Notes under the pieces: model-generated
Told to the model about the DNA's origin: nothing
What the model saw: only the letters and a program-made list of their open reading frames with translations
Database searches by the model: none
In this document: in pieces, positions 1 through 9,324 of the stretch
How the letters are laid out: each line of letters opens with the position of its first letter
Position numbering within the stretch: the first letter of the stretch is position 1
Translations under genes and position numbers: made by a program
From: CAIWHR01 sp963788185
GTDB lineage: Bacteria; Pseudomonadota; Gammaproteobacteria; Burkholderiales; Casimicrobiaceae
Reading direction: 5' to 3'
Length of the DNA: 64,000 nucleotides
Assembly (NCBI GenBank): GCA_963788185.1
Contig: CAWBGE010000023.1
Coordinates: forward strand, 62,001-126,000

Positions 1-1759
1 ACCGGAATGCCGCGATGTCGCCCTCGATGGCACTCACCGCGCGCTTGATGCGCTGCCCGACGACACGTAGCCTCTCCACGGTATTGGCCGAGCGCACGCC
101 GTTGGCCAGCGCGTAGATCCTGGCGATGTCGACGAACAGGCGGCTGGCCTGGGTCTTGAGGTCGATGGTCCCGCGGTGTGGCCCGCTGTCGGTGGCGAAC
201 TGGCTGATCCGGCCGATGGGTGGTGCGATCTCGAGCGCGTTTACCGCCATTTGGTGCAGGAAAATCGTGTTGCCTGCCGATTCCCGGAGCAGATGCTCCA
301 GCAGCGCCTCGGCCAGCTGCGAATCTCCGTGCACCGCCCGAAGGTCGAAGAAAATCGTCGCGTTGAGCAAGGATTTGGGGGTCGTCGTCCGAATCCACGA
401 CGACAGCTTGACCTTCCATTCGTCGAGGGTAAGACACAGGTCCGGATTGCCCGCCATGATGTTGCCCTTGCAGCGCGCGAACCCGCATTCGTCGAGTCCA
501 TCGTTGACCTCCTTCGCGAACTCGAGCAACTCGGAGCGGACTCGCGCGAGAGCCGCCGACCCAGGGGGAAGAAATACGATTCCGTTGTCCTGGTCGGTGA
601 CAAATCCCTGCTCCTCCCGCGCCTCCGATCCGAAAGCGAGCCAGCAGAAGCTCGCCCCGAGATTCCTGCGGGTACCGAGGACCGTCAGCAGCCGCCTGGA
701 GATTCGGTCGTTCATCGAGGAGATGAGGCGCGTGAACTGACCCACGTCCATGCCCTGCCGGAAGACGCGTTCGCCGAACTCCCTGACCCGGCCCGCCAGA
801 TCGACCAGCTCGGCGACGCTGGCCGCCTCGTCGATCGGTCTGAAGACGTGGGTGATTCCGTGCTGCTGTGCCCGGAAGATATCCCGCTCGGATACCAGCC
901 CGATCACCGGGCCTTCGGAGCCGCGAAGCAGGAGGTGCCGGAATCGACTCTGCGCCATCTCGATGCCGGCCTCCAACACCGACGCGTTGTCGTCGATCGT
1001 TCGCGGCTCGCGGGTCATGATCCGCGATACCGGGGTGTCGGGAGACATGCGCAGTGCGAGCCCCCTCGCGATCAGGTCGGTCTGGGTGACGATTCCCTCG
1101 ACGGCCTCGGGCACGCCGACCAGCACCGACCCGATCCCCCGTTCCGCCATCAGGGAGGCCACTTCGCCGATCGACCGATCCGATGCAATGCAGGCAACCG
1201 CCGTGGTGCCGATCGACCGCGCCGGCATCGCCAACGCTTGGTCGGCGTGCTGGCGCGCGCGCGCCAGATCCGCAGCCGCCTCCCGCATCCGGGAGAGTTC
1301 GTCGCCCAGCCGCAGGCCGATCCAGCGCAGTACGCCCGGTTCGGCGAGCCAGCGATCGATTCCCTCGCCTTCGACCTTCCACAGATAACAATCCTCGACC
1401 GCCGTATAGACGCGCGTACCCACGGCTTGCGTCAGCATTGAGTCCGCCGGAAACAGACCGCCGACCTCGAAATTCTCGTCGGCCGCCATCGGCGCCAGCA
1501 TCCGGTCGATCTCCGTCGCGCGCACCCTTCCCTGCCGCACGATCCAGAAGCAAGGCGAGGCCAGCGCGATCTCGGGGTGGTGGACGGTGCTTCCGCGGCG
1601 AAAGAACACCACCCGGCACCCGACCAGAAGCTCTCTCAGGCGCGTCTGCGGCACCGCATCGAAAGGCGGCAGGCCGCTGATGCGATCCACCTCCCCGGAC
1701 AGGACGAACTCGGCAGCAGGTTCCACGATGGTCTCGGGCCAGGTTGCGGGCGTCGGCAT
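1..1759 (-). CDS. DUF294 nucleotidyltransferase-like signalling protein with two CBS domains (3' end outside window)
   Basis: The reading frame is open from an ATG at 1759 to the window edge (586 codons, C-terminus missing); an in-frame TAG lies eight codons upstream, so this start is firm. Order seen: an N-terminal cyclic-nucleotide-binding-like region (about 1-150), two CBS domains (about 180-300), then the DUF294 nucleotidyltransferase core with GSEAREEQ and TDQDNGIVF near residue 375, and the start of DUF294_C. Proteins of this family resemble GlnD/GlnE-type nucleotidyltransferases and are usually encoded beside VC_2705-type symporters, as here, where the symporter pair is divergent. A role in sensing adenylates and modifying or controlling carboxylate uptake is inference; no target is known from the sequence. 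Confidence 0.88.
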   Translation of the reverse strand, partial: MPTPATWPETIVEPAAEFVLSGEVDRISGLPPFDAVPQTRLRELLVGCRVVFFRRGSTVHHPEIALASPCFWIVRQGRVRATEIDRMLAPMAADENFEVGGLFPADSMLTQAVGTRVYTAVEDCYLWKVEGEGIDRWLAEPGVLRWIGLRLGDELSRMREAAADLARARQHADQALAMPARSIGTTAVACIASDRSIGEVASLMAERGIGSVLVGVPEAVEGIVTQTDLIARGLALRMSPDTPVSRIMTREPRTIDDNASVLEAGIEMAQSRFRHLLLRGSEGPVIGLVSERDIFRAQQHGITHVFRPIDEAASVAELVDLAGRVREFGERVFRQGMDVGQFTRLISSMNDRISRRLLTVLGTRRNLGASFCWLAFGSEAREEQGFVTDQDNGIVFLPPGSAALARVRSELLEFAKEVNDGLDECGFARCKGNIMAGNPDLCLTLDEWKVKLSSWIRTTTPKSLLNATIFFDLRAVHGDSQLAEALLEHLLRESAGNTIFLHQMAVNALEIAPPIGRISQFATDSGPHRGTIDLKTQASRLFVDIARIYALANGVRSANTVERLRVVGQRIKRAVSAIEGDIAAFR

Positions 1760-2027
1760 GGGATGGCGCTGGAAGGCCTAGGCAATCCCGGCCAACAATA
1801 TACCCGCCTCCGGGTCGGCGGAACATCGACCGGCCGACGCGGACCCGGAACGGAACGGTCGCCCAACCGGACCGCCACCGGCGGCGCCCGATCAGGCGGC
1901 CGGATCGTTGCCGTTGATGTTCCCTTGATGTTCGGGCTTGTACGATTCCGCGCGGGCCGGCAGGAGACGCCGCCTCGATGTCGATTCGCGCACCGGGCCC
2001 TGCATCGTCAACAATACAGGAGGGGAT

Positions 2028-2282
2028 ATGGACAAGAGTGGCACTGCGTACTGGCGGGCAACGCTAGGATTGCTTGCGAAGGTATTGGCGGTCTGGTTCC
2101 TCGTGTCGTTCGGGGCCGGGATCCTGTTCGCGGATGCGCTCAACGGCATCCATCTCGGCGGCTACCCGCTCGGATTCTGGTTTGCACACCAGGGTTCGAT
2201 GTACATCTTCATTGCGCTGATCTTCTATTACGCCAAGAGGATGGGCGACATCGACCGCGAATTCGACGTACACGAGGACTGA
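2028..2282 (+). CDS. DUF4212 small subunit of a sodium/solute symporter
   Basis: This 84-residue protein has two membrane helices (about 18-38 and 52-72) and the short basic/acidic ends typical of DUF4212 proteins. The start is placed at the ATG preceded by AGGAGGGG with good spacing; a longer in-frame reading from 1938 has no such site. It stops 4 bases before the large symporter gene, so the two are surely co-transcribed and probably form one transporter. A second copy of the same pair lies at 6956-9324. The substrate is not visible; nearby acs suggests acetate or a similar short carboxylate. Confidence 0.9.
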   Translation: MDKSGTAYWRATLGLLAKVLAVWFLVSFGAGILFADALNGIHLGGYPLGFWFAHQGSMYIFIALIFYYAKRMGDIDREFDVHED

Positions 2283-2286
2283 AACC

Positions 2287-4098
2287 ATGGATCTCCAAAC
2301 CACGATCTATCTCGTTGTCGGCGCGAGCTTCGCGCTCTACATCGGAATCGCCGTCTGGGCGCGAGCCGGCAGCACCAGCGATTTCTACGTCGCCGGAGGC
2401 AGCGTGCATCCGGTGATGAACGGCATGGCAACCGCTGCGGACTGGATGAGTGCCGCGTCGTTCATCTCGATGGCCGGCCTCATCTCCAACATGGGCTACG
2501 GCGGCGCCCTGTTTCTGATGGGCTGGACCGGCGGCTACGTGCTGCTGGCCATGCTGCTGGCCCCATACTTGCGCAAATTCGGCAAGTTCACGGTTCCGCA
2601 GTTCATCGGCGATCGCTTCTACTCGAAGTCGGCCTCGACGGTGGCGGTGATCTGCCTGCTTACCGCCTCGATCACCTACATCATCGGCCAGATGACGGGC
2701 GTGGGTGTCGCGTTCTCGCGCTTCCTTGGTGTGTCCAGCGACATCGGCATCTACGTCGGCATGGGCATCGTGTTCCTGTACGCGGTGTTCGGCGGCATGA
2801 AGGGCATCACCTACACGCAGGTGGCGCAGTACATTGTGCTGATCCTGGCCTATACGATCCCGGCGATCTTCATCTCGCTGCAACTCACCGGCATGGCGAT
2901 CCCTCAGCTTGGCCTCGGCGCCAACCTCGCAGGACACGACGTGTCGCTGCTGGCGAAGCTTGACCAGGTGGTCAGCGAACTCGGCTTCGACAAGTACACC
3001 GAGTCGCTTCCCGGCAGCAAGCTCAACATGTTCGTCTACACGATGTCACTGATGATCGGCACCGCAGGCCTGCCGCACGTCATCATGCGCTTCTTCACGG
3101 TGCCTTCGGTCAAGGCCGCCCGATCGTCCGCCGGCTGGGCGCTGGTCTTCATCGCCCTCCTGTACACCACCGCGCCGGCCGTCGCCGCGATGGCCAGGAT
3201 GAATCTGCTCCGCACTATCACCCCCGGCGTCGTGATGGGCGACGCCAGCGTCTTCGGCAAAGCTTCCGCGCTCGAATACGAGAAGCGCCCGGACTGGATG
3301 AAGCGGTGGGAAAAGACCGGACTGCTGAAGTTCACCGACAAGAACGGCGACGGCCGCATCCAGTACTACAACGACGCGACGAAGAACACCGCAGTGAAAG
3401 CCAAGATCGCGGAAGCCGGCTGGAAGGGCAACGAGTTGTCGGTCAACGCCGACATCATCGTGCTGGCCAATCCCGAGATCGCGCTGCTGCCCAACTGGGT
3501 GATTGCGCTGGTCGCGGCCGGCGGGCTGGCAGCTGCCCTGTCCACCGCAGCGGGCCTGCTGATGGCGATTTCCGCTGCCGTGTCGCACGACCTGATCAAA
3601 GGCATCTTCAAGCCGGACATCAGCGAAAAGGGCGAACTGCTGGCGGGCAAGATCTCGATGGCCGTAGCCATCGTGATCTCGGGCTGGCTGGGTCTCAATC
3701 CGCCTGGTTTCGCCGCCGGCACGGTGGCACTGGCCTTCGGTATCGCCGCCAGCTCGCTGTTCCCGGCGATCATGATGGGCATCTTCAGCAAGAAGATGAA
3801 CAAGGAAGGCGCAATGGCGGGCATGCTTGCCGGCCTGTTCGTCACGCTGTTCTACGTGTTCGCGCACAAGGGCATCTTCTTCATCAAGGGCACCGATTAC
3901 CTGAACCTGATCGGCGGCGCCAACAGCTTCTTCGGCATAACGCCGGAAGCCTTCGGCGCCATCGGCGCGCTCGTCAACTTCGCCGTCGCATTTGCCGTCG
4001 ACAAGGTGACCGCGGAGCCGCCGGAACACATCCAGCATCTGGTGGAAAGCGTCCGCACTCCCCGCGGTTCCAAGGCTGTGGACGGTGCGCACGCGTAA
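2287..4098 (+). CDS. Sodium:solute symporter, VC_2705 subfamily (copy 1)
   Basis: The product has 603 residues and the many hydrophobic helices of the SSS family, with GWTGGYVLLAMLLAPYLRKFG near the N-terminus and the helix AALSTAAGLLMAIS characteristic of ActP/PutP relatives. It would import a small organic acid with Na+ across the inner membrane. Residues 351-362 form an EF-hand-like loop (D-K-N-G-D-G, ending in N instead of E at position 12) in the hydrophilic segment before the helix starting ADIIVLANPE; copy 2 has a better EF-hand at the same place. It is translated directly behind the DUF4212 gene and followed by a strong terminator. Acetate specificity is inferred from acs and the kinase genes nearby. 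Confidence 0.9.
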   Translation: MDLQTTIYLVVGASFALYIGIAVWARAGSTSDFYVAGGSVHPVMNGMATAADWMSAASFISMAGLISNMGYGGALFLMGWTGGYVLLAMLLAPYLRKFGKFTVPQFIGDRFYSKSASTVAVICLLTASITYIIGQMTGVGVAFSRFLGVSSDIGIYVGMGIVFLYAVFGGMKGITYTQVAQYIVLILAYTIPAIFISLQLTGMAIPQLGLGANLAGHDVSLLAKLDQVVSELGFDKYTESLPGSKLNMFVYTMSLMIGTAGLPHVIMRFFTVPSVKAARSSAGWALVFIALLYTTAPAVAAMARMNLLRTITPGVVMGDASVFGKASALEYEKRPDWMKRWEKTGLLKFTDKNGDGRIQYYNDATKNTAVKAKIAEAGWKGNELSVNADIIVLANPEIALLPNWVIALVAAGGLAAALSTAAGLLMAISAAVSHDLIKGIFKPDISEKGELLAGKISMAVAIVISGWLGLNPPGFAAGTVALAFGIAASSLFPAIMMGIFSKKMNKEGAMAGMLAGLFVTLFYVFAHKGIFFIKGTDYLNLIGGANSFFGITPEAFGAIGALVNFAVAFAVDKVTAEPPEHIQHLVESVRTPRGSKAVDGAHA

Positions 4099-4165
4099 GG
4101 CGACGGGTTGCTGATTGACCTGACCGGTTTGCCGTGCCCGACCTCACGGTCGGGCAGCGCAAGCC

Positions 4166-4201
4166 AGAGCCCCGCCGGGAACGTCGGCGGGGCTCTTTTT
4201 T
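4166..4201 (+). terminator. Rho-independent terminator of the first symporter operon
   Basis: A perfect 12-bp stem (AGAGCCCCGCCG, 4166-4177, with CGGCGGGGCTCT, 4185-4196), a 7-base loop and a run of six T, 70 bases after the symporter stop codon. Confidence 0.93.
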
Positions 4202-4264
4202 GCCGACCCGTCACTACCGGTCAGAAGCCGGTGTCGAGGCGGATCGGCGCGGCAGGAGGCCGCC

Positions 4265-4618
4265 ATGATTTTCGACGTAAGCACCGCCCTGACCTGGATC
4301 CTGTTCCTGGCCCTGTTTCCGATGGCCTTCATCTGGCTGCGCCGCGCCTGGCAGATCCTCGTCCGCGGCGACCATTCGCAGGTGGCGTTGAAGGGCGGGG
4401 TGGCGCCCCTCGATGCGAGGAAATTTGCGCCATACGAGGCGGCAATCAACCTCGTTGCCGGAACCATCGCCGCTCTGGTCATACTGGCCGTCGCGGCGGG
4501 GCTGCTGGACTACGACACCTGGACCGCAATCGCCGGCTCCACGTTATGGTGCAAGATCTTCGCCAGCTTCATCCTGAGCCGACATGCTCATCCGGGCCGG
4601 GTTGATGGCAGGCGCTGA
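4265..4618 (+). CDS. Small two-helix membrane protein, function unknown
   Basis: This 117-residue protein is not one I recognise. It has a membrane helix near residues 8-25, a short charged segment, and a second helix near 57-77, then a short tail FILSRHAHPGRVDGRR. An exact AGGAGG lies 5 bases before the ATG, which strongly supports translation. It sits after the terminator of the symporter operon and before the response regulator, so it may have its own promoter or belong to the regulator unit. The basic tail could be a normal end or a frame change; nothing decides this. The next 264 bases hold no further gene. Confidence 0.6.
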   Translation: MIFDVSTALTWILFLALFPMAFIWLRRAWQILVRGDHSQVALKGGVAPLDARKFAPYEAAINLVAGTIAALVILAVAAGLLDYDTWTAIAGSTLWCKIFASFILSRHAHPGRVDGRR

Positions 4619-4882
4619 TCCGAAAGTTCCATCCCGGACTTCCGGCACATTGACCGCCGGCGGCTCTGAAGGCATCCTCTGCTTTACACGCCGGCGGGAG
4701 CGGCGAACCGTCGGCACCGGCGCGCCACCATTCACCGCGCCCGGCCCTTGATCCGTCTTACCCGACCCGTGACTGCCATCGCGCACCGGATTTCTGCCGC
4801 GGATGGGGTTGCGCAACTCGCTGCCACTTCCCCGTGTCCGGGGAGGGTCTACGGAAACATCTCGATCAAGGGTACTATCGAC

Positions 4883-5578
4883 ATGACCTACACGGTGCTT
4901 GTCGTCGAGGACGACCGGGATCTCGCCGGCAATCTGGTCGACTTCCTGACGTTGCGAGGATACGACGCCGACTACGCGTCGGACGGCGCCTCGGCGCTCC
5001 ACTTGCTGCAGGCCAATGACTACAACCTGGCCGTTCTTGACCTGATGCTGCCTGGCCAGGACGGCTTGACCCTCTGCCGCCGGATTCGCTCCGAGCTGCT
5101 GAGCAGGATTCCGATCGTCGTGCTCACTGCCAAGGACGAAATCGACACCAAGATCTCGGCCTTCGACATCGGCGCGGACGACTACGTCGTGAAGCCGGTC
5201 GCACTGCGGGAAATCGAAGCACGGATTCGCGCGCTGATCCGCCGCGCCGCCGAACGGCAAGCTCCTGGCACGATACTTCAGGTCGACGACCTGTGCCTGG
5301 ACACCGGCACGATGCGGGTCGAACGCGCGGGGCGGACCATCGCCCTGCCCCCGGTTCCGCTGAAGATCCTGGCCCTGTTGATGCGCAACGCGCCGAACCT
5401 TGTCCACCACTCGGCGATCCAGCGTGAGATCTGGGCCGACGAGAGGGATGACAATCACGCGTTGATCGTCCACATGCACACGCTGCGCAACGCGGTGGAC
5501 AAGCCTTTCGACCGACAGCTCGTGCACACGGTTCGCGGCTTCGGCTATCGGGTGGCACTTGTACAGCCTGCGCTATGA
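4883..5578 (+). CDS. OmpR/PhoB-type response regulator
   Basis: The product has 231 residues. The receiver domain (1-115) has the acidic pocket V-V-E-D-D at 8-11, the phospho-acceptor D53 in VLDLMLPG, and K104 in YVVKP. The C-terminal winged-helix DNA-binding domain (about 130-228) ends in VHTVRGFGYRV, the OmpR-family signature. The start is the ATG before TYTVLVVEDD; longer in-frame readings have no conserved residues. The kinase gene begins inside its last codons, so the two form a system. Its position between the two symporter pairs suggests it governs their expression; targets are not shown. Confidence 0.93.
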   Translation: MTYTVLVVEDDRDLAGNLVDFLTLRGYDADYASDGASALHLLQANDYNLAVLDLMLPGQDGLTLCRRIRSELLSRIPIVVLTAKDEIDTKISAFDIGADDYVVKPVALREIEARIRALIRRAAERQAPGTILQVDDLCLDTGTMRVERAGRTIALPPVPLKILALLMRNAPNLVHHSAIQREIWADERDDNHALIVHMHTLRNAVDKPFDRQLVHTVRGFGYRVALVQPAL

Positions 5579-6860
5579 CACGCTGCGCAAGCGGCTGGTC
5601 CTGCCGTTCGCGCTGCTCGGACTGCTCGTCAGCGCGCTGCTGAGCGGAGTTACGCTCTGGCTGGTAACGGACATCGAGGCGTACGCCGTCGAACGCCTGC
5701 TTCAGGTCGAGATGGAGAGCTTCCGCAGCCGGAGGGCGCGCAATCCGGCCGCGCTGCCGCCGTCCGCGGCGCTGATCCACGGCGATTTTCTGCCCTCCCC
5801 CGATCTTCCTTCGATCGTGCCGCCGCAGTCCGGCGAGCAGCGCTTCCAGCGACTCCAGATCACGGGGCGCCACTACACGGTGCTGGTGGAGGACATCGCC
5901 GGTCGCCCCTATGCACTGCTCTACGATCGAACGGTGAGAGAAGCCGGAATCGTCGCTCTCGCATGGACGTTGGCCTTCGGCACGATTCTGATGGGCGGCC
6001 TGTCGATGTTGATCGGTCTCGCACTCGCCGGGCAGGTCGTGCGTCCGATCCGGCGCCTGTTAACCGAGCTCACCGAGAAGTCATCGGCGATCGACGCGGC
6101 TGCGGACGGTCCGGTGAGCTTTTCGGCGGCAAGCTATCCCGACAACGAAATCGGACAGCTGGTACGCGCGCTCGATCGCTTCGCCCTGCGACTGCACGGC
6201 TTCGTCCAGAGGGAAAGCCATTTCGCGTCCGACGTCAGCCACGAATTGCGAACGCCGGTCGCGGTGATTCGCGGTGCGGCCGAGGTTCTCGTCGAAAGCG
6301 GCAGCGCGCCGTCCCCGATCCACGAGCGCCTGCGAACCATCCTCCGACAGTCGGTTCGAATGAGCGAGATACTCGAGGCCATGTTGTTGCTGGCGCAGGA
6401 GCACGGCCAGTCCGGGGACCCTGCCTGCTCCTTGGCGGAAGTCATCGAAGAAGCAGTGGCCGATTGCATGCCTTCGCTGCTTGGGCGCCCGGTGGAGCTC
6501 GCGGTCGACATCTGCGATCGCCCGATCCTGCCCGTGGAGCGCTCGCTGGCCTTTGTCGTCGTCAGCAACCTTCTGCGCAATGCCTGCGCCCACACTCGCG
6601 AGGGCAACATCACGGTGCGCCTCATGGGCGATTGCTTCGAAATCGTCGACACCGGAATCGGAATTGCCGAACACCGGTTTCCCGAAATATTCGACCGCCA
6701 CGTCAAGGGCGAGGGGAGCGCTGGCAGCGGACTCGGGCTTTCGATCGTTGCCCGAATCACGAAACTGATTCACTGGGAGATCGGTATCGAAAGCCGGCCG
6801 GGCACCGGGACCCACGTCACCGTGCGGTTCGCGCCTGCGCGCACGGCATCCGTCGGCTGA
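5559..6860 (+). CDS. Sensor histidine kinase, partner of the OmpR-type regulator
   Basis: The product has about 433 residues. A membrane helix (about 14-36), a periplasmic sensor segment of roughly 95 residues without a recognised fold, a second helix (about 130-155), and a HAMP-like linker come first. The DHp domain has H228 in SDVSHELRTPV and the ATPase domain has NLLRNACAHTREG, DTGIGI and GSGLGLSIV. The start used is TTG at 5559, overlapping the regulator by 20 bases; no ATG lies near the first helix, so the exact start is uncertain. It would phosphorylate the regulator in response to a periplasmic or membrane signal, possibly the substrate of the flanking symporters (inference). Confidence 0.9.
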   Translation: MYSLRYDTLRKRLVLPFALLGLLVSALLSGVTLWLVTDIEAYAVERLLQVEMESFRSRRARNPAALPPSAALIHGDFLPSPDLPSIVPPQSGEQRFQRLQITGRHYTVLVEDIAGRPYALLYDRTVREAGIVALAWTLAFGTILMGGLSMLIGLALAGQVVRPIRRLLTELTEKSSAIDAAADGPVSFSAASYPDNEIGQLVRALDRFALRLHGFVQRESHFASDVSHELRTPVAVIRGAAEVLVESGSAPSPIHERLRTILRQSVRMSEILEAMLLLAQEHGQSGDPACSLAEVIEEAVADCMPSLLGRPVELAVDICDRPILPVERSLAFVVVSNLLRNACAHTREGNITVRLMGDCFEIVDTGIGIAEHRFPEIFDRHVKGEGSAGSGLGLSIVARITKLIHWEIGIESRPGTGTHVTVRFAPARTASVG

Positions 6861-6897
6861 CCCGGGCGGTCGGGCCGGGGTGCCCGAAAACGGGCCG

Positions 6898-6924
6898 AAA
6901 AAAGGCCCGCGACTGCAGGCCTTT
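6898..6924 (-). terminator. Rho-independent terminator of the second symporter operon
   Basis: Read on the minus strand, AAAGGCC pairs with GGCCTTT across a 10-base loop and continues into a six-T run. It starts 32 bases after the stop of the symporter at 6956. The convergent kinase gene ends 38 bases away on the other side. Confidence 0.75.
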
Positions 6925-6955
6925 GTCATGCCTTGCGGCGGGCTGGCCGGAGCGA

Positions 6956-9061
6956 TCAGGTCCCCAGCGTCTGCATCGTGTCGCCGGCGAGGTTCGGGTA
7001 GCGCACGTGCTCGACCAACTCCTGCGTCTCTTTGTCGGGTGCCGGCGTGATCAGGCTGACGACGATGATCACCAGGACGCCGAGCGGCACGCCCCACAGG
7101 CCCGCGGAGATCGGCTGGATGCCCCACCAGATGTGGTCGGCAATGGGACTGGTCACGCCGAACACGCCGCGCAGCCAGGGCTGCGTCGTCGCCATGTAGT
7201 ACATCGTGATGGCAAGTCCCGAGGCCATGCCGAGAATCGCGCCCCACTTGTTGGCACGTTTCCAGAAGATGCCCAGCACCAACGCAGGGAAGAACGCCGC
7301 TGCTGCAAGGGAGAACGCCGCGGACACGAGGAACAGGATGTCCGCCGGCTTCTGTGCGGCCACCGACGCCGCCGCCAGCGCCACCAACAGCAGCAGGATC
7401 TTGGAGATCGTGACGCGGCGCGCGGTGGACGCATTCGGGTCGAGCATCTTGTAGTAGAAGTCGTGCGACAGCGCATTGGCGATGGTCAGCAGCAGGCCGT
7501 CGGCAGTGGACAGCGCGGCGGCGAGACCCCCGGCCGCCACCAGCCCGGACACGACATACGGCAGTCCGGCGATCTCGGGCGTCGCCAGCACGATGATGTC
7601 GCCGCCGATGGCGATTTCCGCCAACTGCACGATGCCGTCCCTGTTGACGTCGATGATCGTAAGCAGCGACGGGTCGACTTTCGACCACGAAGCCACCCAC
7701 TGCGGGAGCTTGGCGAACTCGCTGCCGACCAGGATCGAATAGACGTCGAATTTCGCCAGCACCGCAAGGGCCGGCGCGGTGAAGTAGAGCAGGAAGATGA
7801 AGAAGAGCGACCAGAACACCGATTGGCGCGCCTCCTTCACCGACGGCGTCGTGTAGTAGCGCATCAGGATGTGCGGGAGCGCGGCGGTGCCGACCATGAG
7901 GCAGAACACCAGCGCCAGGAAATTGCGGCGCGAAACATCCTGCGCGGCCTCGTCCTTGCCGGGGAAAGCCTGCGCGTGCCGCAGCGGAGGCGCCGCGCGT
8001 CCCGCAGCGCCCGCGTCCTTGGTCCACTGCGCCTTGGCGGCCGCGGCGTCCGCGGGAAACGCCGCAGCGGCCTTTTCGGCTGCGGCAATCTGGTCACCTG
8101 GCGCATTCTCGGCCTTCAGCTTGTCGACGTTCGCCGCAAGCTGCTGCTTGGCCGTGTCGAACGAACCCGGCAGACCCTTCAGCTTGGCGCCGGCGTCGTC
8201 GGCCCGCGCCTTGAAGATGCCGCGCACCTCGAGTTCCTTCGGGTCCTTGAGCAGTTGCTCCTCGCGTGCGGTGACCTTCTCCAGCACCTTGCCGTAGACG
8301 AGCTGCGGCACCGGCACGCCGGTGTGCTTCACCGCCAGCCAGACCACGGGAATCATGTACGCGACGATCAGGATGACGTACTGCGCGACCTGCGTCCACG
8401 TGACCGCGCGCATCCCGCCCAGGAACGAGCACACCAGGATGCCGCCCAGACCGAGGAAGATCCCGATCTCGAAGGGCACGCCGGTGAGACGCGTCGTGAT
8501 GATGCCCACGCCGTAGATCTGCGCCACGACGTAGGTGAAGGAGCAGAGGATCGCCGCAAAGATGCCGATGGCCCGCGGGATGTGTCCGCCGTAGCGCGCG
8601 CCGAGGAAGTCGGGAATCGTGAACTGCCCGAACTTGCGCAGATACGGCGCGAGCAACAGCGCCACGAGGCAGTAGCCGCCGGTCCAGCCCAGAATGAACG
8701 CGAGGCCGCTGAAGCCGGTGAGATAGAGCGTACCGGCCATGCCGATGAACGACGCCGCGCTCATCCAGTCGGCACCCGTCGCCATGCCGTTGAACAGCGC
8801 CGGGACGCGCCGGCCCGCCACGTAATACTCCGCCGCATCCGACGTGCGGCTCATCACGCCGATGCCGGCATAGAGGCCGACGGTCGCCAGCAGGAAGACG
8901 TAGCCGATCCAGTTGCGCGGCAGGCCCATCTGCTCGGCGATTGCCAGCAGGACGACGAATACCAGGAAGCCCCCGGTGTACCAGGTATAGATCTTCTTCA
9001 GCTGGGACGTGAACGCCTTCTGCGACCCGCCCGAAAACATGCCCCCCGTGCCGCTGCTCAT
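6956..9061 (-). CDS. Sodium:solute symporter, VC_2705 subfamily (copy 2, enlarged)
   Basis: The product has 701 residues, about 100 more than copy 1 at 2287. Both share GWTGGYCLVALLLAPYLRKFG and AALSTADGLLLTIANALSHDF. The extra length is mostly a hydrophilic Ala/Lys-rich insert at about residues 245-360, predicted helical, between transmembrane segments. Residues 471-482 form a canonical EF-hand loop (D-V-N-R-D-G, with E at position 12), at the position of the weaker loop in copy 1. The ATG overlaps the stop of the DUF4212 gene (ATGA). It should import a small organic acid with Na+; the two copies may differ in affinity or substrate. Calcium binding is inference. Confidence 0.9.
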   Translation of the reverse strand: MSSGTGGMFSGGSQKAFTSQLKKIYTWYTGGFLVFVVLLAIAEQMGLPRNWIGYVFLLATVGLYAGIGVMSRTSDAAEYYVAGRRVPALFNGMATGADWMSAASFIGMAGTLYLTGFSGLAFILGWTGGYCLVALLLAPYLRKFGQFTIPDFLGARYGGHIPRAIGIFAAILCSFTYVVAQIYGVGIITTRLTGVPFEIGIFLGLGGILVCSFLGGMRAVTWTQVAQYVILIVAYMIPVVWLAVKHTGVPVPQLVYGKVLEKVTAREEQLLKDPKELEVRGIFKARADDAGAKLKGLPGSFDTAKQQLAANVDKLKAENAPGDQIAAAEKAAAAFPADAAAAKAQWTKDAGAAGRAAPPLRHAQAFPGKDEAAQDVSRRNFLALVFCLMVGTAALPHILMRYYTTPSVKEARQSVFWSLFFIFLLYFTAPALAVLAKFDVYSILVGSEFAKLPQWVASWSKVDPSLLTIIDVNRDGIVQLAEIAIGGDIIVLATPEIAGLPYVVSGLVAAGGLAAALSTADGLLLTIANALSHDFYYKMLDPNASTARRVTISKILLLLVALAAASVAAQKPADILFLVSAAFSLAAAAFFPALVLGIFWKRANKWGAILGMASGLAITMYYMATTQPWLRGVFGVTSPIADHIWWGIQPISAGLWGVPLGVLVIIVVSLITPAPDKETQELVEHVRYPNLAGDTMQTLGT

Positions 9062-9324
9062 TGTTCTTCTCCTTCAGCGACGCCGTACTTGTCGTCGAGG
9101 TTGTTCATGTACCGCGCGTAGAACCAGATGATGAGGACGTAGATGATCAGTGAACCCTGAGCGCCCATGTAAAAGGCAAGCGGCCAGCCGAAGAGCGTGA
9201 CGCTGTTGAGCTCGCGGGCGTAATAACTCATCACGAACGTCGAGACGAACCAGACCACCAGCAGCACCGCGGTGATCACGAGGTTCTTGTTCCAGTACTC
9301 CAGATGCTTCGCGGACAACTGCAT
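9058..9324 (-). CDS. DUF4212 small subunit of the second symporter
   Basis: This 88-residue protein has two membrane helices (about 14-34 and 46-66) and matches the small protein at 2028 in pattern (FGWPLAFYMGAQGS against LGGYPLGFWFAHQGS). An AGGAGGAG lies 6 bases before the ATG at 9324. Its stop overlaps the start of the large subunit by four bases, implying coupled translation and a two-subunit transporter. Confidence 0.9.
   Translation of the reverse strand: MQLSAKHLEYWNKNLVITAVLLVVWFVSTFVMSYYARELNSVTLFGWPLAFYMGAQGSLIIYVLIIWFYARYMNNLDDKYGVAEGEEQ

Noticed and set aside
5963..9121. A 1052-codon open frame on the plus strand
   Set aside because: It lies antisense to the kinase end and the second symporter, is rich in R/G/H with no domain, and has no ribosome site. 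It is a high-GC shadow.
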